Positions 13,831 to 27,540 of a stretch of DNA of 64,000 nt are shown here, piece after piece. Where the stretch lies: NCBI GenBank assembly GCA_920105625.2, contig OV050033.1:109763700-109827699 (forward strand). The letters are read 5' to 3'. The notes under the pieces are model-generated. The model had not been told where the DNA came from. It saw only the letters and a list, made by a program, of their open reading frames with translations, and made no database searches. The DNA comes from Clusia tigrina (lineage: Eukaryota > Arthropoda > Insecta > Diptera > Clusiidae). The translations under genes and the position numbers were made by a program. Each line of letters begins with the position of its first letter. The first letter of the stretch is position 1.

Positions 13831-14280
13831 ACCATGAAATCAAACACTGATAAAGCTTCAAATGGCCCTAACTTCTATACGGTACGTCCTACACCTATCA
13901 AAGTTTGCAACATACAAATGCCTGTAACTTTTTACTGGAGGGCATAAAACCATGAAATCAAACACTAATAAAGCTTCAAATGGCCCTAACTTCTATACGG
14001 TGTGTCCTACACCTATCAAAGTTTGCAATTACAAATGCTTGTAACTTTTTACTGGAGGGTCATAAAACCTTGAAATTTTGTAACAATAAAGTACTCGAGC
14101 CTCTTGTCAATTTAAGCTATCGTTCAAAGCTATGCTACCATTGAGTCCCAAACAAAACACAGATAAAACTTCAAATGGCCCTAACTTCTATACGGTACGT
14201 CCTAAACCTATCAAAGTTTGCAACATACAAATGCTTGTAACTTTTTACTGGAGGGTCATAAAACCATGAAATCAAACACT
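13831..14280 (+). repeat. Truncated 118-bp monomers interleaved with full ones
   Basis: ACCATGAAAT joins directly to CAAACACTGAT at 13831, 13949 and 14263. At each junction the stretch from about monomer 181 to position 61 of the next unit is missing (77 bp). The joined sequences share AAAT, so four bases of microhomology sit at the breakpoint. The spacings are 118 bp, then 314 bp (118 plus 196), so the shortened form was copied after it arose. All three carry the same CCATG and the following AAAGCTTCAAATGG, which supports one origin. Confidence 0.9.
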
Positions 14281-15329
14281 GATAAAGCTTCAAATGGCCC
14301 TAACTTCTATATGGTACATCCTACACCAATCAAAGTTTGCAACATACAAATGCTTGTAACTTTTTACTGGAGGGTCATAAAACCTTGAAATTTTGTAACA
14401 ATAAAGTACTCGAGCCTCTTGTCAATTTAAGCTATCGCTCAAAGCTATGCTAGTCTTGAGTCCCAAATCAAACACTGATAATACTTCAAGTGGCCCTAAC
14501 TTCTCTACGGTACGTCCTACACCTATCAAAGTTTGCAACATACAAATGCTTGTAACTTTTTACTGGAGCGTCATAAAACCTTGAAATTTTGTAACAATAA
14601 AGTACTCGCGCCTCTTGTCAATTTAAGCTATCGCTCAAAGCTATGCTACCCTTGAATCCCAAATCAAACACTGATAAAACTTCAAATGGCGCTAACTTCT
14701 ATACGGTACGTCCTACACCTATCAAAGTTTGCAGTATACAAATGCTTGTAACTTTTTACTGGAGTGTCATAAAACATTGAAATTTTGTAACAATAAAATA
14801 CTCGAGCCTCTTGTCAATTTAAGCTATCGCTCAAAGCTTGAGTCCCAAATCAAACACTGATAAAACTTCAAATGGCCCTAACTTCTATACGGTACGTCCT
14901 ACACCTATCAAAGCTTGCAACAAACAAATGCTTGTTACTTTTTACTGAGCGTCATAAAACCTTGAAAACTTGTAACAATAAAGTACTCGAGCCTCTTGCC
15001 AATTTAAGCTATCGCTCAAAGCTATGCTACCCTTGAGTCAAAATCAAACACTGATAAAACTTCAAATGGCCCTAACTTCTATACAGTACGTCCTACACCT
15101 ATCAAAGTTTGCAACATACAAATGCTTGTAACTTTTTACTGGAGCGGTATAAAACCTCGAAATTTTGTAACAATAAAGTAATCGAGCCTCTTGTCAATTT
15201 AAGCTATCGCTCAAAGCTATGCTAACCTTGAGTCCCAAATCAAACACTGATAAAACTTCAAATGGCCCTAACTTCTATACGGTACGTCCTACATCTATCA
15301 AAGTTTGCAACATACAAATGCTTGTAACT

Positions 15330-18300
15330 TTTTACTGGAGTGTCATAAAACATTGAAATTTTTTAACAATAAAATACTCGAGCCTCTTGTCAATTTAAGC
15401 TATCGCTCAAAGCTTGAGTCCCAAATCAAACACTGATAAAACTTCAAATGGCCCTAACTTCTATACGGTACTTCCTACATCTATCAAAGTTTGCAACATA
15501 CAGATGCTTATAACTTTTTACTGGAGCGTCAAAAAACCTTGAAATTTTTTAAACAATAAAGTACTCGAGCCTCTTGTCAATTTAAGCTATCGCTCAAAGC
15601 TATGCTACCCTTGACTCCCAAATCAAACACTGATAGAACTTTAAATGGCCCTTACTTCTATATGGTACGTCCTACACCTATCAAAGTTTGCAACATACAA
15701 ATGGTTGTAACTTTTCACTGGAGCGTCATGAAACCTTGAAATTTGTAACAATAAAGTACTCGAGCCTCTTGTCAATTTAAGCTATCGCTCAAAGCTATGC
15801 TACCCTTAAGTCCCAAATCAAACACTGATAAAACTTCAAATGGCCCTAACGTCTATACGGTACCTCCTACACCTATCAAAGTTTGCAACATACAGATGCT
15901 TATAACTTTTTACTGGAGCGTCATAAAACCTTGAAATTTTGTAACAATAAAGTACTCGAGCCTCTTGTCAATTTAAGCTATCGCTCAAGCTATGCTAAAC
16001 TTGAGTCCCAAAGCAAACACTGATAAAACTTCAAATGGCCCTAACTTCTATACGGTACGTCCTACATCTATCAAAGTTTGCAACATACAAATGCTTGTAA
16101 ATTTTTACTGGAGCGTCATAAAACCTTGAAATTTTGTAACAATAAAGTACTCGAGCCTCTTGTCAATTTAAGCTATCGCTCAAAGCTATGCTACCCTTGA
16201 GTCCCAAATCAAACACTGATAAAACTTCAAATGGCACTAACTTCTATACGGCACGTCCTACCCCTATCAAAGTTTGCAACCTACAATTGCTTGTAACTTT
16301 TTACTGCAGCGTCATAAAACCTTGAAATTTTGTAACAATAAAGTACTCGAGCCTCTTGTAAATTTAAGCTATCGCTCAAAGCTATGCTACCCTTGACTCC
16401 CAAATCAAACACTGATAAAATTTCAAATGGCCCTAACTTCTATACGGTACGTCCTACACCTATCAAAGTTTGCAACATACAAATGCTTGTAACTTTTTAC
16501 TGGAGTGTCATAAAACATTGAAATTTTTTAACAATAAAATACTCGAGCCTCTTGTCAATTTAAGCTATCGCTCAAAGCTTGAGTCCCAAATCAAACACTG
16601 ATAAAACTTCAAATGGCCCTAACTTCTATACGGTACGTCCTACATCTATCAAAGTTTGCAACATACAGATGGTTATAACCTTTTACTGAAGCGTCAAAAA
16701 ACCTTGAAATTTTTTAAACAATAAAGTACTCGAGCCTCTTGTCAATTTAAGCTATCGCTCAAAGCTATGCTACCCTTGACTCCCAAATCAAACACTGATA
16801 GAACTTTAAATGGCCCTAACTTCTATATGGTACGTCCTACACCTATCAAAGTTTGCAACATACAAATGGTTGTAACTTTTCACTGGAGCGTCATGAAACC
16901 TTGAAATTTGTAACAATAAAGTACTCGAGCCTCTTGTCAATTTAAGCTATCGCTCAAAGCTATGCTACCCTTAAGTCCCAAATCAAACACTGATAAAACT
17001 TCAAATGGCCCTAACGTCTATACGGTACCTCCTACACCTATCAAAGTTTGCAACATACAGATGCTTATAACTTTTTACTGGAGCGTCATAAAACCTTGAA
17101 ATTTTGTAACAATAAAGTACTCGAGCCTCTTGTCAATTTAAGCTATCGCTCAAGCTATGCTAAACTTGAGTCCCAAAGCAAACACTGATAAAACTTCAAA
17201 TGGCCCTAACTTCTATACGGTACGTCCTACATCTATCAAAGTTTGCAACATACAAATGCTTGTAAATTTTTACTGGAGCGTCATAAAACCTTGAAATTTT
17301 GTAACAATAAAGTACTCGAGCCTCTTGTCAATTTAAGCTATCGCTCAAAGCTATGCTACCCTTGAGTCCCAAATCAAACACTGATAAAACTTCAAATGGC
17401 CCTAACTTCTATACGGCACGTCCTACCCCTATCAAAGTTTGCAACCTACAATTGCTTGTAACTTTTTACTGCAGCGTCATAAAACCTTGAAATTTTGTAA
17501 CAATAAAGTACTCGAGCCTCTTGTCAACTTAAGCTATCGCTTAAAGCTAAGCTACCCTTGAATCCCAAATCAAACACTGATAAAACTTCAAATGGCCCTA
17601 ACTTCTATACGGTACGTCCTACACCTATCAAAGTTTGCAACATACAAATGCTTGTAACTTTTTACTGGAGTGTCATAAAACATTGAAATTTTTTAACAAT
17701 AAAATACTCGAGCCTCTTGTCAATTTAAGCTATCGCTCAAAGCTTGAGTCCCAAATCAAACACTGATAAAACTTCAAATGTCCCTAACTTCTATACGGTA
17801 CGTCCTACATCTATCAAAGTTTGCAACATACAGATGCTTATAACTTTTTACTGGAGCGTCAAAAAACCTTGAAATTTTTTAAACAATAAAGTACTCGAGC
17901 CTCTTGTCAATTTAAGCTATCGCTCAAAGCTATGCTACCCTTGACTCCCAAATCAAACACTGATAGAACTTTAAATGGCCCTAACTTCTATATGGTACGT
18001 CCTACACCTATCAAAGTTTGCAACATACAAATGGTTGTAACTTTTCACTGGAGCGTCATGAAACCTTGAAATTTGTAACAATAAAGTACTCGAGCCTCTT
18101 GTCAATTTAAGCTATCGCTCAAAGCTATGCTACCCTTAAGTCCCAAATCAAACACTGATAAAACTTCAAATGGCCCTAACGTCTATACGGTACCTCCTAC
18201 ACCCATCAAAGTTTGCAACATACAGATGCTTATAACTTTTTACTGGAGCGTCATAAAACCTTGAAATTTCGTAACAATAAAGTACTCGAGCCTCTTGTCA

Positions 18301-18550
18301 ATTTAAGCTATCGCTCAAGCTATGCTAAACTTGAGTCCCAAAGCAAACACTGATAAAACTTCAAACGGCCCTAACTTCTATACGGCACGTCCTACCCCTA
18401 TCAAAGTTTGCAACCTACAATTGCTTGTAACTTTTTACTGCAGCGTCATAAAACCTTGAAATTTTGTAACAATAAAGTACTCGAGCCTCTTGTAAATTTA
18501 AGCTATCGCTCAAAGCTATGCTACCCTTGACTCCCAAATCAAACACTGAT
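15330..18550 (+). repeat. Six-monomer HOR, 1,165 bp, three copies
   Basis: Copies are about 15330-16494, 16495-17659 and 17660-18550. Markers at exactly 1,165-bp spacing are AGCTTGAGTC, from a 10-bp deletion (15411, 16576, 17741), and TATGCTAAAC (15991, 17156, 18321). Others include TTTTTTAAACAAT, CACTGATAGAAC, TAACGTCTATACGG and ACGGCACGTCC. The period is short of 6 x 196 because of the 10-bp deletion and one-base losses. Copy 3 lacks one monomer: the TATGCTAAAC unit runs directly into the ACGGCACGTCC unit near 18330-18390. Confidence 0.9.
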
Positions 18551-21500
18551 AAAACTTCAAATGGCCCTAACTACTATACGGTACGTCCTACACCTATCAA
18601 AGTTTGCAACATACAAATGCTTGTAACTTTTTACTGGAGCGTCATAAAACTTTGAAATTTGTAACAGTAAAGTACTCGAGCCTCTTGTCAATTTAAGCTA
18701 TCGCTCAAAGCTATGCTGCCCTTGAGTCCCAAATCAAACACTGATAAAACTTCAAATGGCTCTAACTTCTATACGGTACGTCCTACACCTATCAAAGTTT
18801 GCAACATACAAATGCTTGTAACTTTTTACTGGAGCGTCATAAAACCTTGAAATTTGTAACAATAAAGTACTCGAGCCTCTTGTCAATTTAAGCTATCGCT
18901 CAAAGCTATGTTACCCTTGAGTCCCAAATCAAACACTGATAAAACTTGAAACGGTACGTCCTTCACCTATCAAAGTTTGCAACATACAAATGCTTGTAAC
19001 TTTTTACTGGAGCGTCATAAAACCATGAAATTTTGTAACAGTAAAGTACTCGAGCCTCTTGTCAATTTAAGCTATCGCTCAAAGCTTGAGTCCCAAATCA
19101 AACACTGATAAAACTTCAAATGGCCTTAACTTCTATACGGTACGTCCTACACCTAACAAAGTTTGCAACCTACTAATGCTTGTAACTTTTTACTGTAGCG
19201 TCATAAAAACTTGAAATTTTGTAACAACAAAGAACTCGAGCCTCTGGTCAATTTAAGCTATCGCTCAAAGCTATGCTACCCTTGACTCCCAAATCAAACA
19301 CTGATAAAACTTCAAATGGCCCTAACTTCTATACGGTACGTCCTACACCTATCAAAGTTTGCAACATACAAATGCTTGTAACTTTTTACTGGAGCGTCAT
19401 AAAACCTTGAAATTTTGTAACAAAAAAGTACTCGAGCCTCTTGTCAATTTAAGCTATCGCTCAAAGCTATGCTACCCTTGAGCCCCAATTCAAACACTGA
19501 TAAAACTTCAGAAGCCCTAACTTCTATACGGTACGTTCTACACCTATCAAAGTTTGCAACATATAAATGCTTGTAACTTTTTACTCGAGCGTCATAAAAC
19601 CCTGAAATCTGGTAACAATAAAGTACTGGAGCATCTTGTCAATTTAAGCTATCGCTCAAAGCTATGCTTCCCTTGAGTCCCAAATCAAACACTGATAAAA
19701 CTTCAAATGGCCCTAACTTCTATATGGTACGTCCTACACCTATCAAAGTTTGCAACATACAAATGCTTGTAATTTTTACTGGAGCGTCATAAGACCTTGA
19801 AATTTTGTAAAAATAAAGTACTCGTGCCTCTTGTCAATTTAAGCTATCGCTCAAAGCTATGCTACCCTTGAGTCCCAAATCAAACACTGATAAAACATCA
19901 AATGGCCCTAACTTTTATACGGTACGTCCTACACCTATCAAAGTTTGCAACATACAAATGCTTGTTACTTTTTACTGAGCGTCATAAAACCTTGAAAACT
20001 TGTAACAATAAAGTACTCGAACCTCTTGCCAATTTAAGCTATCGCTCAAAGCTATGCTACCCTTGAGTCAAAATCAAACACTGATAAAATTTCAAATGGC
20101 CCTAACTTCTATACAGTATGACCTATACCTATCAAAGTTTGCAACATACAAATGCTTGTAACTTTTTACTGGAGCGGTATAAAACCTTAAAATTTTGTTA
20201 AAATAAAGTACTCGAGCCTCTTGTCAACTTAAGCTATCGCTTAAAGCTATGCTACCCTTGAATCCCAAATCAAACACTGATAAAACTTCAAATGGCCCTA
20301 ACTTCTATACGGTACGTCCTACACCTATCAAAGTTTGCAACATACAAATGCTTGTAACTTTTTACTGGAGTGTCATAAAACATTGAAATTTTGTAACAAT
20401 AAAATACTCGAGCCTCTTGTCAAATTTAGCTATCGCTCAAAGCTATGCTGCCCTTGAGTCCCAAATCAAACACTGATAAAACTTCAAATGGCTCTAACTT
20501 CTATACGGTACGTCCTACACCTATCAAAGTTTGCAACATACAAATGCTTGTAACTTTTTACTGGAGCGTCATAAAACCTTGAAATTTGTAACAGTAAAGT
20601 ACTCGAGCCTCTTGTCAATTTAAGCTATCGCTCAAAGCTATGCTGCCCTTGAGTCCCAAATCAAACACTGATAAAACTTCAAATGGCTCTAACTTCTATA
20701 CGGTACGTCCTACACCTATCAAAGTTTGCAACATACAAATGCTTGTAACTTTTTACTGGAGCGTCATAAAACCTTGAAATTTGTAACAATAAAGTACTCG
20801 AGCCTCTTGTCAATTTAAGCTATCGCTCAAAGCTATGTTACCCTTGAGTCCCAAATCAAACACTGATAAAACTTGAAACGGTACGTCCTTCACCTATCAA
20901 AGTTTGCAACATACAAATGCTTGTAACTTTTTACTGGAGCGTCATAAAACCATGAAATTTTGTAACAGTAAAGTACTCGAGCCTCTTGTCAATTTAAGCT
21001 ATCGCTCAAAGCTTGAGTCCCAAATCAAACACTGATAAAACTTCAAATGGCCTTAACTTCTATACGGTACGTCCTACACCTAACAAAGTTTGCAACCTAC
21101 TAATGCTTGTAACTTTTTACTGTAGCGTCATAAAAACTTGAAATTTTGTAACAACAAAGAACTCGAGCCTCTGGTCAATTTAAGCTATCGCTCAAAGCTA
21201 TGCTACCCTTGACTCCCAAATCAAACACTGATAAAACTTCAAATGGCCCTAACTTCTATACGGTACGTCCTACACCTATCAAAGTTTGCAACATACAAAT
21301 GCTTGTAACTTTTTACTGGAGCGTCATAAAACCTTGAAATTTTGTAACAAAAAAGTACTCGAGCCTCTTGTCAATTTAAGCTATCGCTCAAAGCTATGCT
21401 ACCCTTGAGCCCCAATTCAAACACTGATAAAACTTCAGAAGCCCTAACTTCTATACGGTACGTTCTACACCTATCAAAGTTTGCAACATATAAATGCTTG

Positions 21501-24500
21501 TAACTTTTTACTCGAGCGTCATAAAACCCTGAAATCTGGTAACAATAAAGTACTGGAGCATCTTGTCAATTTAAGCTATCGCTCAAAGCTATGCTTCCCT
21601 TGAGTCCCAAATCAAACACTGATAAAACTTCAAATGGCCCTAACTTCTATATGGTACGTCCTACACCTATCAAAGTTTGCAACATACAAATGCTTGTAAT
21701 TTTTACTGGAGCGTCATAAGACCTTGAAATTTTGTAAAAATAAAGTACTCGTGCCTCTTGTCAATTTAAGCTATCGCTCAAAGCTATGCTACCCTTGAGT
21801 CCCAAATCAAACACTGATAAAACATCAAATGGCCCTAACTTTTATACGGTACGTCCTACACCTATCAAAGTTTGCAACATACAAATGCTTGTTACTTTTT
21901 ACTGAGCGTCATAAAACCTTGAAAACTTGTAACAATAAAGTACTCGAACCTCTTGCCAATTTAAGCTATCGCTCAAAGCTATGCTACCCTTGAGTCAAAA
22001 TCAAACACTGATAAAATTTCAAATGGCCCTAACTTCTATACAGTATGACCTATACCTATCAAAGTTTGCAACATACAAATGCTTGTAACTTTTTACTGGA
22101 GCGGTATAAAACCTTAAAATTTTGTTAAAATAAAGTACTCGAGCCTCTTGTCAACTTAAGCTATCGCTTAAAGCTATGCTACCCTTGAATCCCAAATCAA
22201 ACACTGATAAAACTTCAAATGGCCCTAACTTCTATACGGTACGTCCTACACCTATCAAAGTTTGCAACATACAAATGCTTGTAACTTTTTACTGGAGTGT
22301 CATAAAACATTGAAATTTTGTAACAATAAAATACTCGAGCCTCTTGTCAAATTTAGCTATCGCTCAAAGCTATGCTGCCCTTGAGTCCCAAATCAAACAC
22401 TGATAAAACTTCAAATGGCTCTAACTTCTATACGGTACGTCCTACACCTATCAAAGTTTGCAACATACAAATGCTTGTAACTTTTTACTGGAGCGTCATA
22501 AAACCTTGAAATTTGTAACAATAAAGTACTCGAGCCTCTTGTCAATTTAAGCTATCGCTCAAAGCTATATTACCCTTGAGTCCCAAATCAAACACTGATA
22601 AAACTTGAAACGGTACGTCCTTCACCTATCAAAGTTTGCAACATACAAATGCTTGTAACTTTTTACTGGAGCGTCATAAAACCATGAAATTTTGTAACAG
22701 TAAAGTACTCGAGCCTCTTGTCAATTTAAGCTATCGCTCAAAGCTTGAGTCCCAAATCAAACACTGATAAAACTTCAAATGGCCTTAACTTATATACGGT
22801 ACGTCCTACACCTAACAAAGTTTGCAACCTACTAATGCTTGTAGCTTTTTACTGTAGCGTCATAAAACCTTGAAATTTTGTAACAATAAAGAACTCGAGC
22901 CTCTGGTCAATTTAAGCTATCGCTCAAAGCTATGCTACCCTTGACTCCCAAATCAAACACTGATAAAACTTCAAATGGCCCTAACTTCTATACGGTACGT
23001 CCTACACCTATCAAAGTTTGCAACATACAAATGCTTGTAACTTTTTACTGGAGCGTCATAAAACCTTGAAATTTTGTAACAAAAAAGTACTCGAGCCTCT
23101 TGTCAATTTAAGCTATCGCTCAAAGCTATGCTACCCTTGAGCCCCAATTCAAACACTGATAAAACTTCAGAAGCCCTAACTTCTATACGGTACGTTCTAC
23201 ACCTATCAAAGTTTGCAGCATATAAATGCTTGTAACTTTTTACTCGAGCGTCATAAAACCTTGAAATCTTGTAACAATAAAGTACTCGAGCTTCTTGTCA
23301 ATTTAAGCTATCGCTCAAAGCTATGCTTCCCTTGAGTCCCAAATCAAACACTGATAAAACTTCAAATGGCCCTAACTTCTATATGGTACGTCCTACACCT
23401 ATCAAAGTTTGCAACATACAAAAGCTTGTAAATTTTTACTGGAGCGTCATAAAACCTTGAAATATGTAACAATAAAGTACCCGACCCTCTTGTCATTTTA
23501 AGCTATCGCTCAAAGCTATGCTACCCTTGAGTCCGAAATCAAACACTGATAAAACTTCAAATGGCGCTAACTTCTATACGGTACGTCCTACACCTATCAA
23601 AGTTTGCAACATACAAATGCTTGTAATTTTTACTGGAGCGTCATAAGACCTTGAAATTTTGTAAAAATAAAGTACTCGTGCCTCTTGTCAATTTAAGCTA
23701 TCGCTCAAAGCTATGCTACCCTTGAGTCCAAAATCAAACACTGATAAAACATCAAATGGCCCTAACTTCTATACGGTACGTCCTACACCTATCAAAGTTT
23801 GCAACATACAAATGCTTGTTACTTTTTACTGAGCGTCATAAAACCTTGAAAACTTGTAACAATAAAGTACTCGAGCCTCTTGCCAATTTAAGCTATCGCT
23901 CAAAGCTATGCTACCCTTGAGTCAAAATCAAACACTGATAAAATTTCAAATGTCCCTAACTTCTATACGGTACGTCCTACACCTATCAAAGTTTGCAACA
24001 TACAAATGCTTGTAACTTTTTACTGGAGCGTCATAAAACCTTGAAATTTGTAACAATAAAGTACTCGAGCCTCTTGTCAATTTACGCTATCGCTCAAAGC
24101 TATGTTACCCCTGAGTCCCAAATCAAACACTGATAAAACTTGAAACGGTACGTCCTTCACCTATCAAAGTTTGCAACATACAAATGCTTGTAACTTTTTA
24201 CTGGAGCGTCATAAAACCATGAAATTTTGTAACAGTAAAGTACTCGAGCCTCTTGTCAATTTAAGCTATCGCTCAAAGCTTGAGTCCCAAATCAAACACT
24301 GATAAAATTCAAATGGCCTTAACTTATATACGGTACGTCCTACACCTAACAAAGTTTGCAACCTACTAATGCTTGTAACTTTTTACTGTAGCGTCATAAA
24401 ATCTTGAAATTTTGTAACAATAAAGAACTCGAGCCTCTGGTCAATTTAAGCTATCGCTCAAAGCTATGCTACCCTTGACTCCCAAATCAAACACTGATAA

Positions 24501-25681
24501 AACTTCAAATGGCCCTAACTTCTATACGGTACGTCCTACACCTATCAAAGTTTGCAACATACAAATGCTTGTAACTTTTTACTGGAGCGTCATAAAACCT
24601 TGAAATTTTGTAACAAAAAAGTACTCGAGCCTCTTGTCAATTTAAGCTATCGCTCAAAGCTATGCTACCCTTGAGCCCCAATTCAAACACTGATAAAACT
24701 TCAGAAGCCCTAACTTCTATACGGTACGTTCTACACCTATCAAAGTTTGCAGCATATAAATGCTTGTAACTTTATACTCGAGCGTCATAAAACCTTGAAA
24801 TCTTGTAACAATAAAGTACTCGAGCTTCTTGTCAATTTAAGCTATCGCTCAAAGCTATGCTTCCCTTGAGTCCCAAATCAAACACTGATAAAACTTCAAA
24901 TGGCCCTAACTTCTATATGGTACGTCCTACACCTATCAAAGTTTGCAACATACAAAAGCTTGTAAATTTTTACTGGAGCGTCATAAAACCTTGAAATATG
25001 TAACAATAAAGTACCCGACCCTCTTGTCATTTTAAGCTATCGCTCAAAGCTATGCTACCCTTGAGTCCCAAATCAAACACTGATAAAACTTCAAATGGCG
25101 CTAACTTCTATACGGTACGTCCTACACCTATCAAAGTTTGCAACATACAAATGCTTGTAATTTTTACTGGAGCGTCATAAGACCTTGAAATTTTGTAAAA
25201 ATAAAGTACTCGTGCCTCTTGTCAATTTAAGCTATCGCTCAAAGCTATGCTACCCTTGAGTCCAAAATCAAACACTGATAAAACATCAAATGGCCCTAAC
25301 TTCTATACGGTACGTCCTACACCTATCAAAGTTTGCAACATACAAATGCTTGTTACTTTTTACTGAGCGTCATAAAACCTTGAAAACTTGTAACAATAAA
25401 GTACTCGAGCCTCTTGACAATTTAAGCTATCGCTCAAAGCTATGCTACCCTTGAGTCAAAATCAAACACTGATAAAATTTCAAATGTCCCTAACTTCTAT
25501 ACAGTACGTCCTACACCTATCAAAGTTTGCAACATACAAATGCTTGTAACTTTTTACTGGAGCGGTATAAAACCTTAAAATTTTGTTAAAATAAAGTACT
25601 CGAGCCTCTTGTCAACTTAAGCTATCGCTTAAAGCTATGCTACCCTTGAATCCCAAATCAAACACTGATAAAACTTCAAAT
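18551..25681 (+). repeat. HOR of 8-10 short monomers, four copies, spacing 1,927, 1,732 and 1,535 bp
   Basis: The deletion marker AAAACTTGAAACGG occurs at 18941, 20868, 22600 and 24135. The companion marker CAGAAGCCC occurs at 19509, 21436, 23168 and 24702 with nearly the same steps. The spacing falls by about one monomer at each step, so copies differ by whole-monomer gains and losses. For example, the GCTGCCC monomer is single at 18711 and 22370 but doubled at 20443 and 20638. Copies 3 and 4 contain a monomer marked GTACCCGACCC (about 23480, 25015) that copies 1 and 2 lack. The MfeI/PstI class is missing from the domain. Confidence 0.9.
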
Positions 25682-27540
25682 GGCCCTAACTTCTATACGG
25701 TACGTCCTACACCTATCAAAGTTTGCAACATAGAAATGGTTGTAACTTTTCACTGGAGCGTCATAAAACCTTGAAATTTGTAACAATAAAGTACTCGAGC
25801 CTCTTGTCAATTTAAGCTATCGCTCAAAGCTATGCTACCCTTGAGTCCCAAATCAAACACTGATAGAACTTTAAATGGCCCTAACTTCTATACGGTACGT
25901 CCTACACCTATCAAAGTTTGCAACATAGAAATGGTTGTAACTTTTCACTGGAGCGTCATAAAACCTTGAAATTTGTAACAATAAAGTACTCGAGCCTCTT
26001 GTCAATTTAAGCTATCGCTCAAAGCTATGCTACCCTTGAGTCCCAAATCAAACACTGATAAAACTTCAAATGGCCCTAACGTCTATACGGTACCTCCTAC
26101 ACCTATCAAAGTTTGCAACATACAGATGCTTATAACTTTTTACTGGAGCGTCATAAAACCTTGAAATTTTTTAAACAATAAAGTACTCGAGCCTCTTGTC
26201 AATTTAAGCTATCGCTCAAATCTATGCTACCCTTGACTCCCAAATCAAACACTGATAGAACTTTAAATGGCCCTAACTTCTATACGGTACGTCCTACACC
26301 TATCAAAGTTTGCAACATAGAAATGGTTGTAACTTTTCACTGGAGCGTCATAAAACCTTGAAATTTGTAACAATAAAGTACTCGAGCCTCTTGTCAATTT
26401 AAGCTATCGCTCAAATCTATGCTACCCTTGACTCCCAAATCAAACACTGATAGAACTTTAAATGGCCCTAACTTCTATACGGTACATCCTACATCTATCA
26501 AAGTTTGCAACATACAGATGCTTATAACTTTTTACTGGAGCGTCATAAAACCTTGAAATTTTTTAAACAATAAAGTACTCGAGCCTCTTGTCAATTTAAG
26601 CTATCGCTCAAATCTATGCTACCCTTGACTCCCAAATCAAACACTGATAGAACTTTAAATGGCCCTAACTTCTATACGGTACGTCCTACACCTATCAAAG
26701 TTTGCAACATAGAAATGGTTGTAACTTTTCACTGGAGCGTCATAAAACCTTGAAATTTGTAACAATAAAGTACTCGAGCCTCTTGTCAATTTAAGCTATC
26801 GCTCAAAGCTATGCTACCCTTGAGTCCCAAATCAAACACTGATAGAACTTTAAATGGCCCTAACTTCTATACGGTACGTCCTACACCTATCAAAGTTTGC
26901 AACATAGAAATGGTTGTAACTTTTCACTGGAGCGTCATAAAACCTTGAAATTTGTAACAATAAAGTACTCGAGCCTCTTGTCAATTTAAGCTATCGCTCA
27001 AAGCTATGCTACCCTTGAGTCCCAAATCAAACACTGATAAAACTTCAAATGGCCCTAACGTCTATACGGTACCTCCTACACCTATCAAAGTTTGCAACAT
27101 ACAGATGCTTATAACTTTTTACTGGAGCGTCATAAAACCTTGAAATTTTTTAAACAATAAAGTACTCGAGCCTCTTGTCAATTTAAGCTATCGCTCAAAT
27201 CTATGCTACCCTTGACTCCCAAATCAAACACTGATAGAACTTTAAATGGCCCTAACTTCTATACGGTACGTCCTACACCTATCAAAGTTTGCAACATAGA
27301 AATGGTTGTAACTTTTCACTGGAGCGTCATAAAACCTTGAAATTTGTAACAATAAAGTACTCGAGCCTCTTGTCAATTTAAGCTATCGCTCAAAGCTATG
27401 CTACCCTTGAGTCCCAAATCAAACACTGATAAAACTTCAAATGGCCCTAACGTCTATACGGTACCTCCTACACCTATCAAAGTTTGCAACATACAGATGC
27501 TTATAACTTTTTACTGGAGCGTCATAAAACCTTGAAATTT
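25682..27540 (+). repeat. Five-monomer HOR, 979 bp, two copies
   Basis: The marker TAGAAATGGTTG (in place of TACAAATGCTTG) with CTTTTCACTGG occurs at 25731, 25926 and 26318, then again at 26710, 26905 and 27297, each 979 bp later. TAACGTCTATACGGTACCTCC occurs as GTCTATACGG at 26081 and 27060 (979 bp) and at 27452 (392 bp on). The near-identity of the two copies by eye suggests a very recent tandem duplication. Confidence 0.9.

Larger units (their letters stand above)
10951..15329 (+). repeat. Diverged satellite stretch rich in short deletions
   Basis: Monomers here carry more private substitutions and indels than the flanking domains and show no sharp local HOR period. Examples: a 3-bp loss near 11645; a 12-bp loss between the internal direct repeats near 12168; a 1-bp loss in TCAGAAGCCC at 12411; a 17-bp loss near 13375; 10-bp losses near 13510 and 14835; 118-bp truncated monomers after 13830. 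The MfeI/PstI monomer class common elsewhere seems absent from about 11.5 to 16.2 kb. I see no gene or mobile element. Confidence 0.85.
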
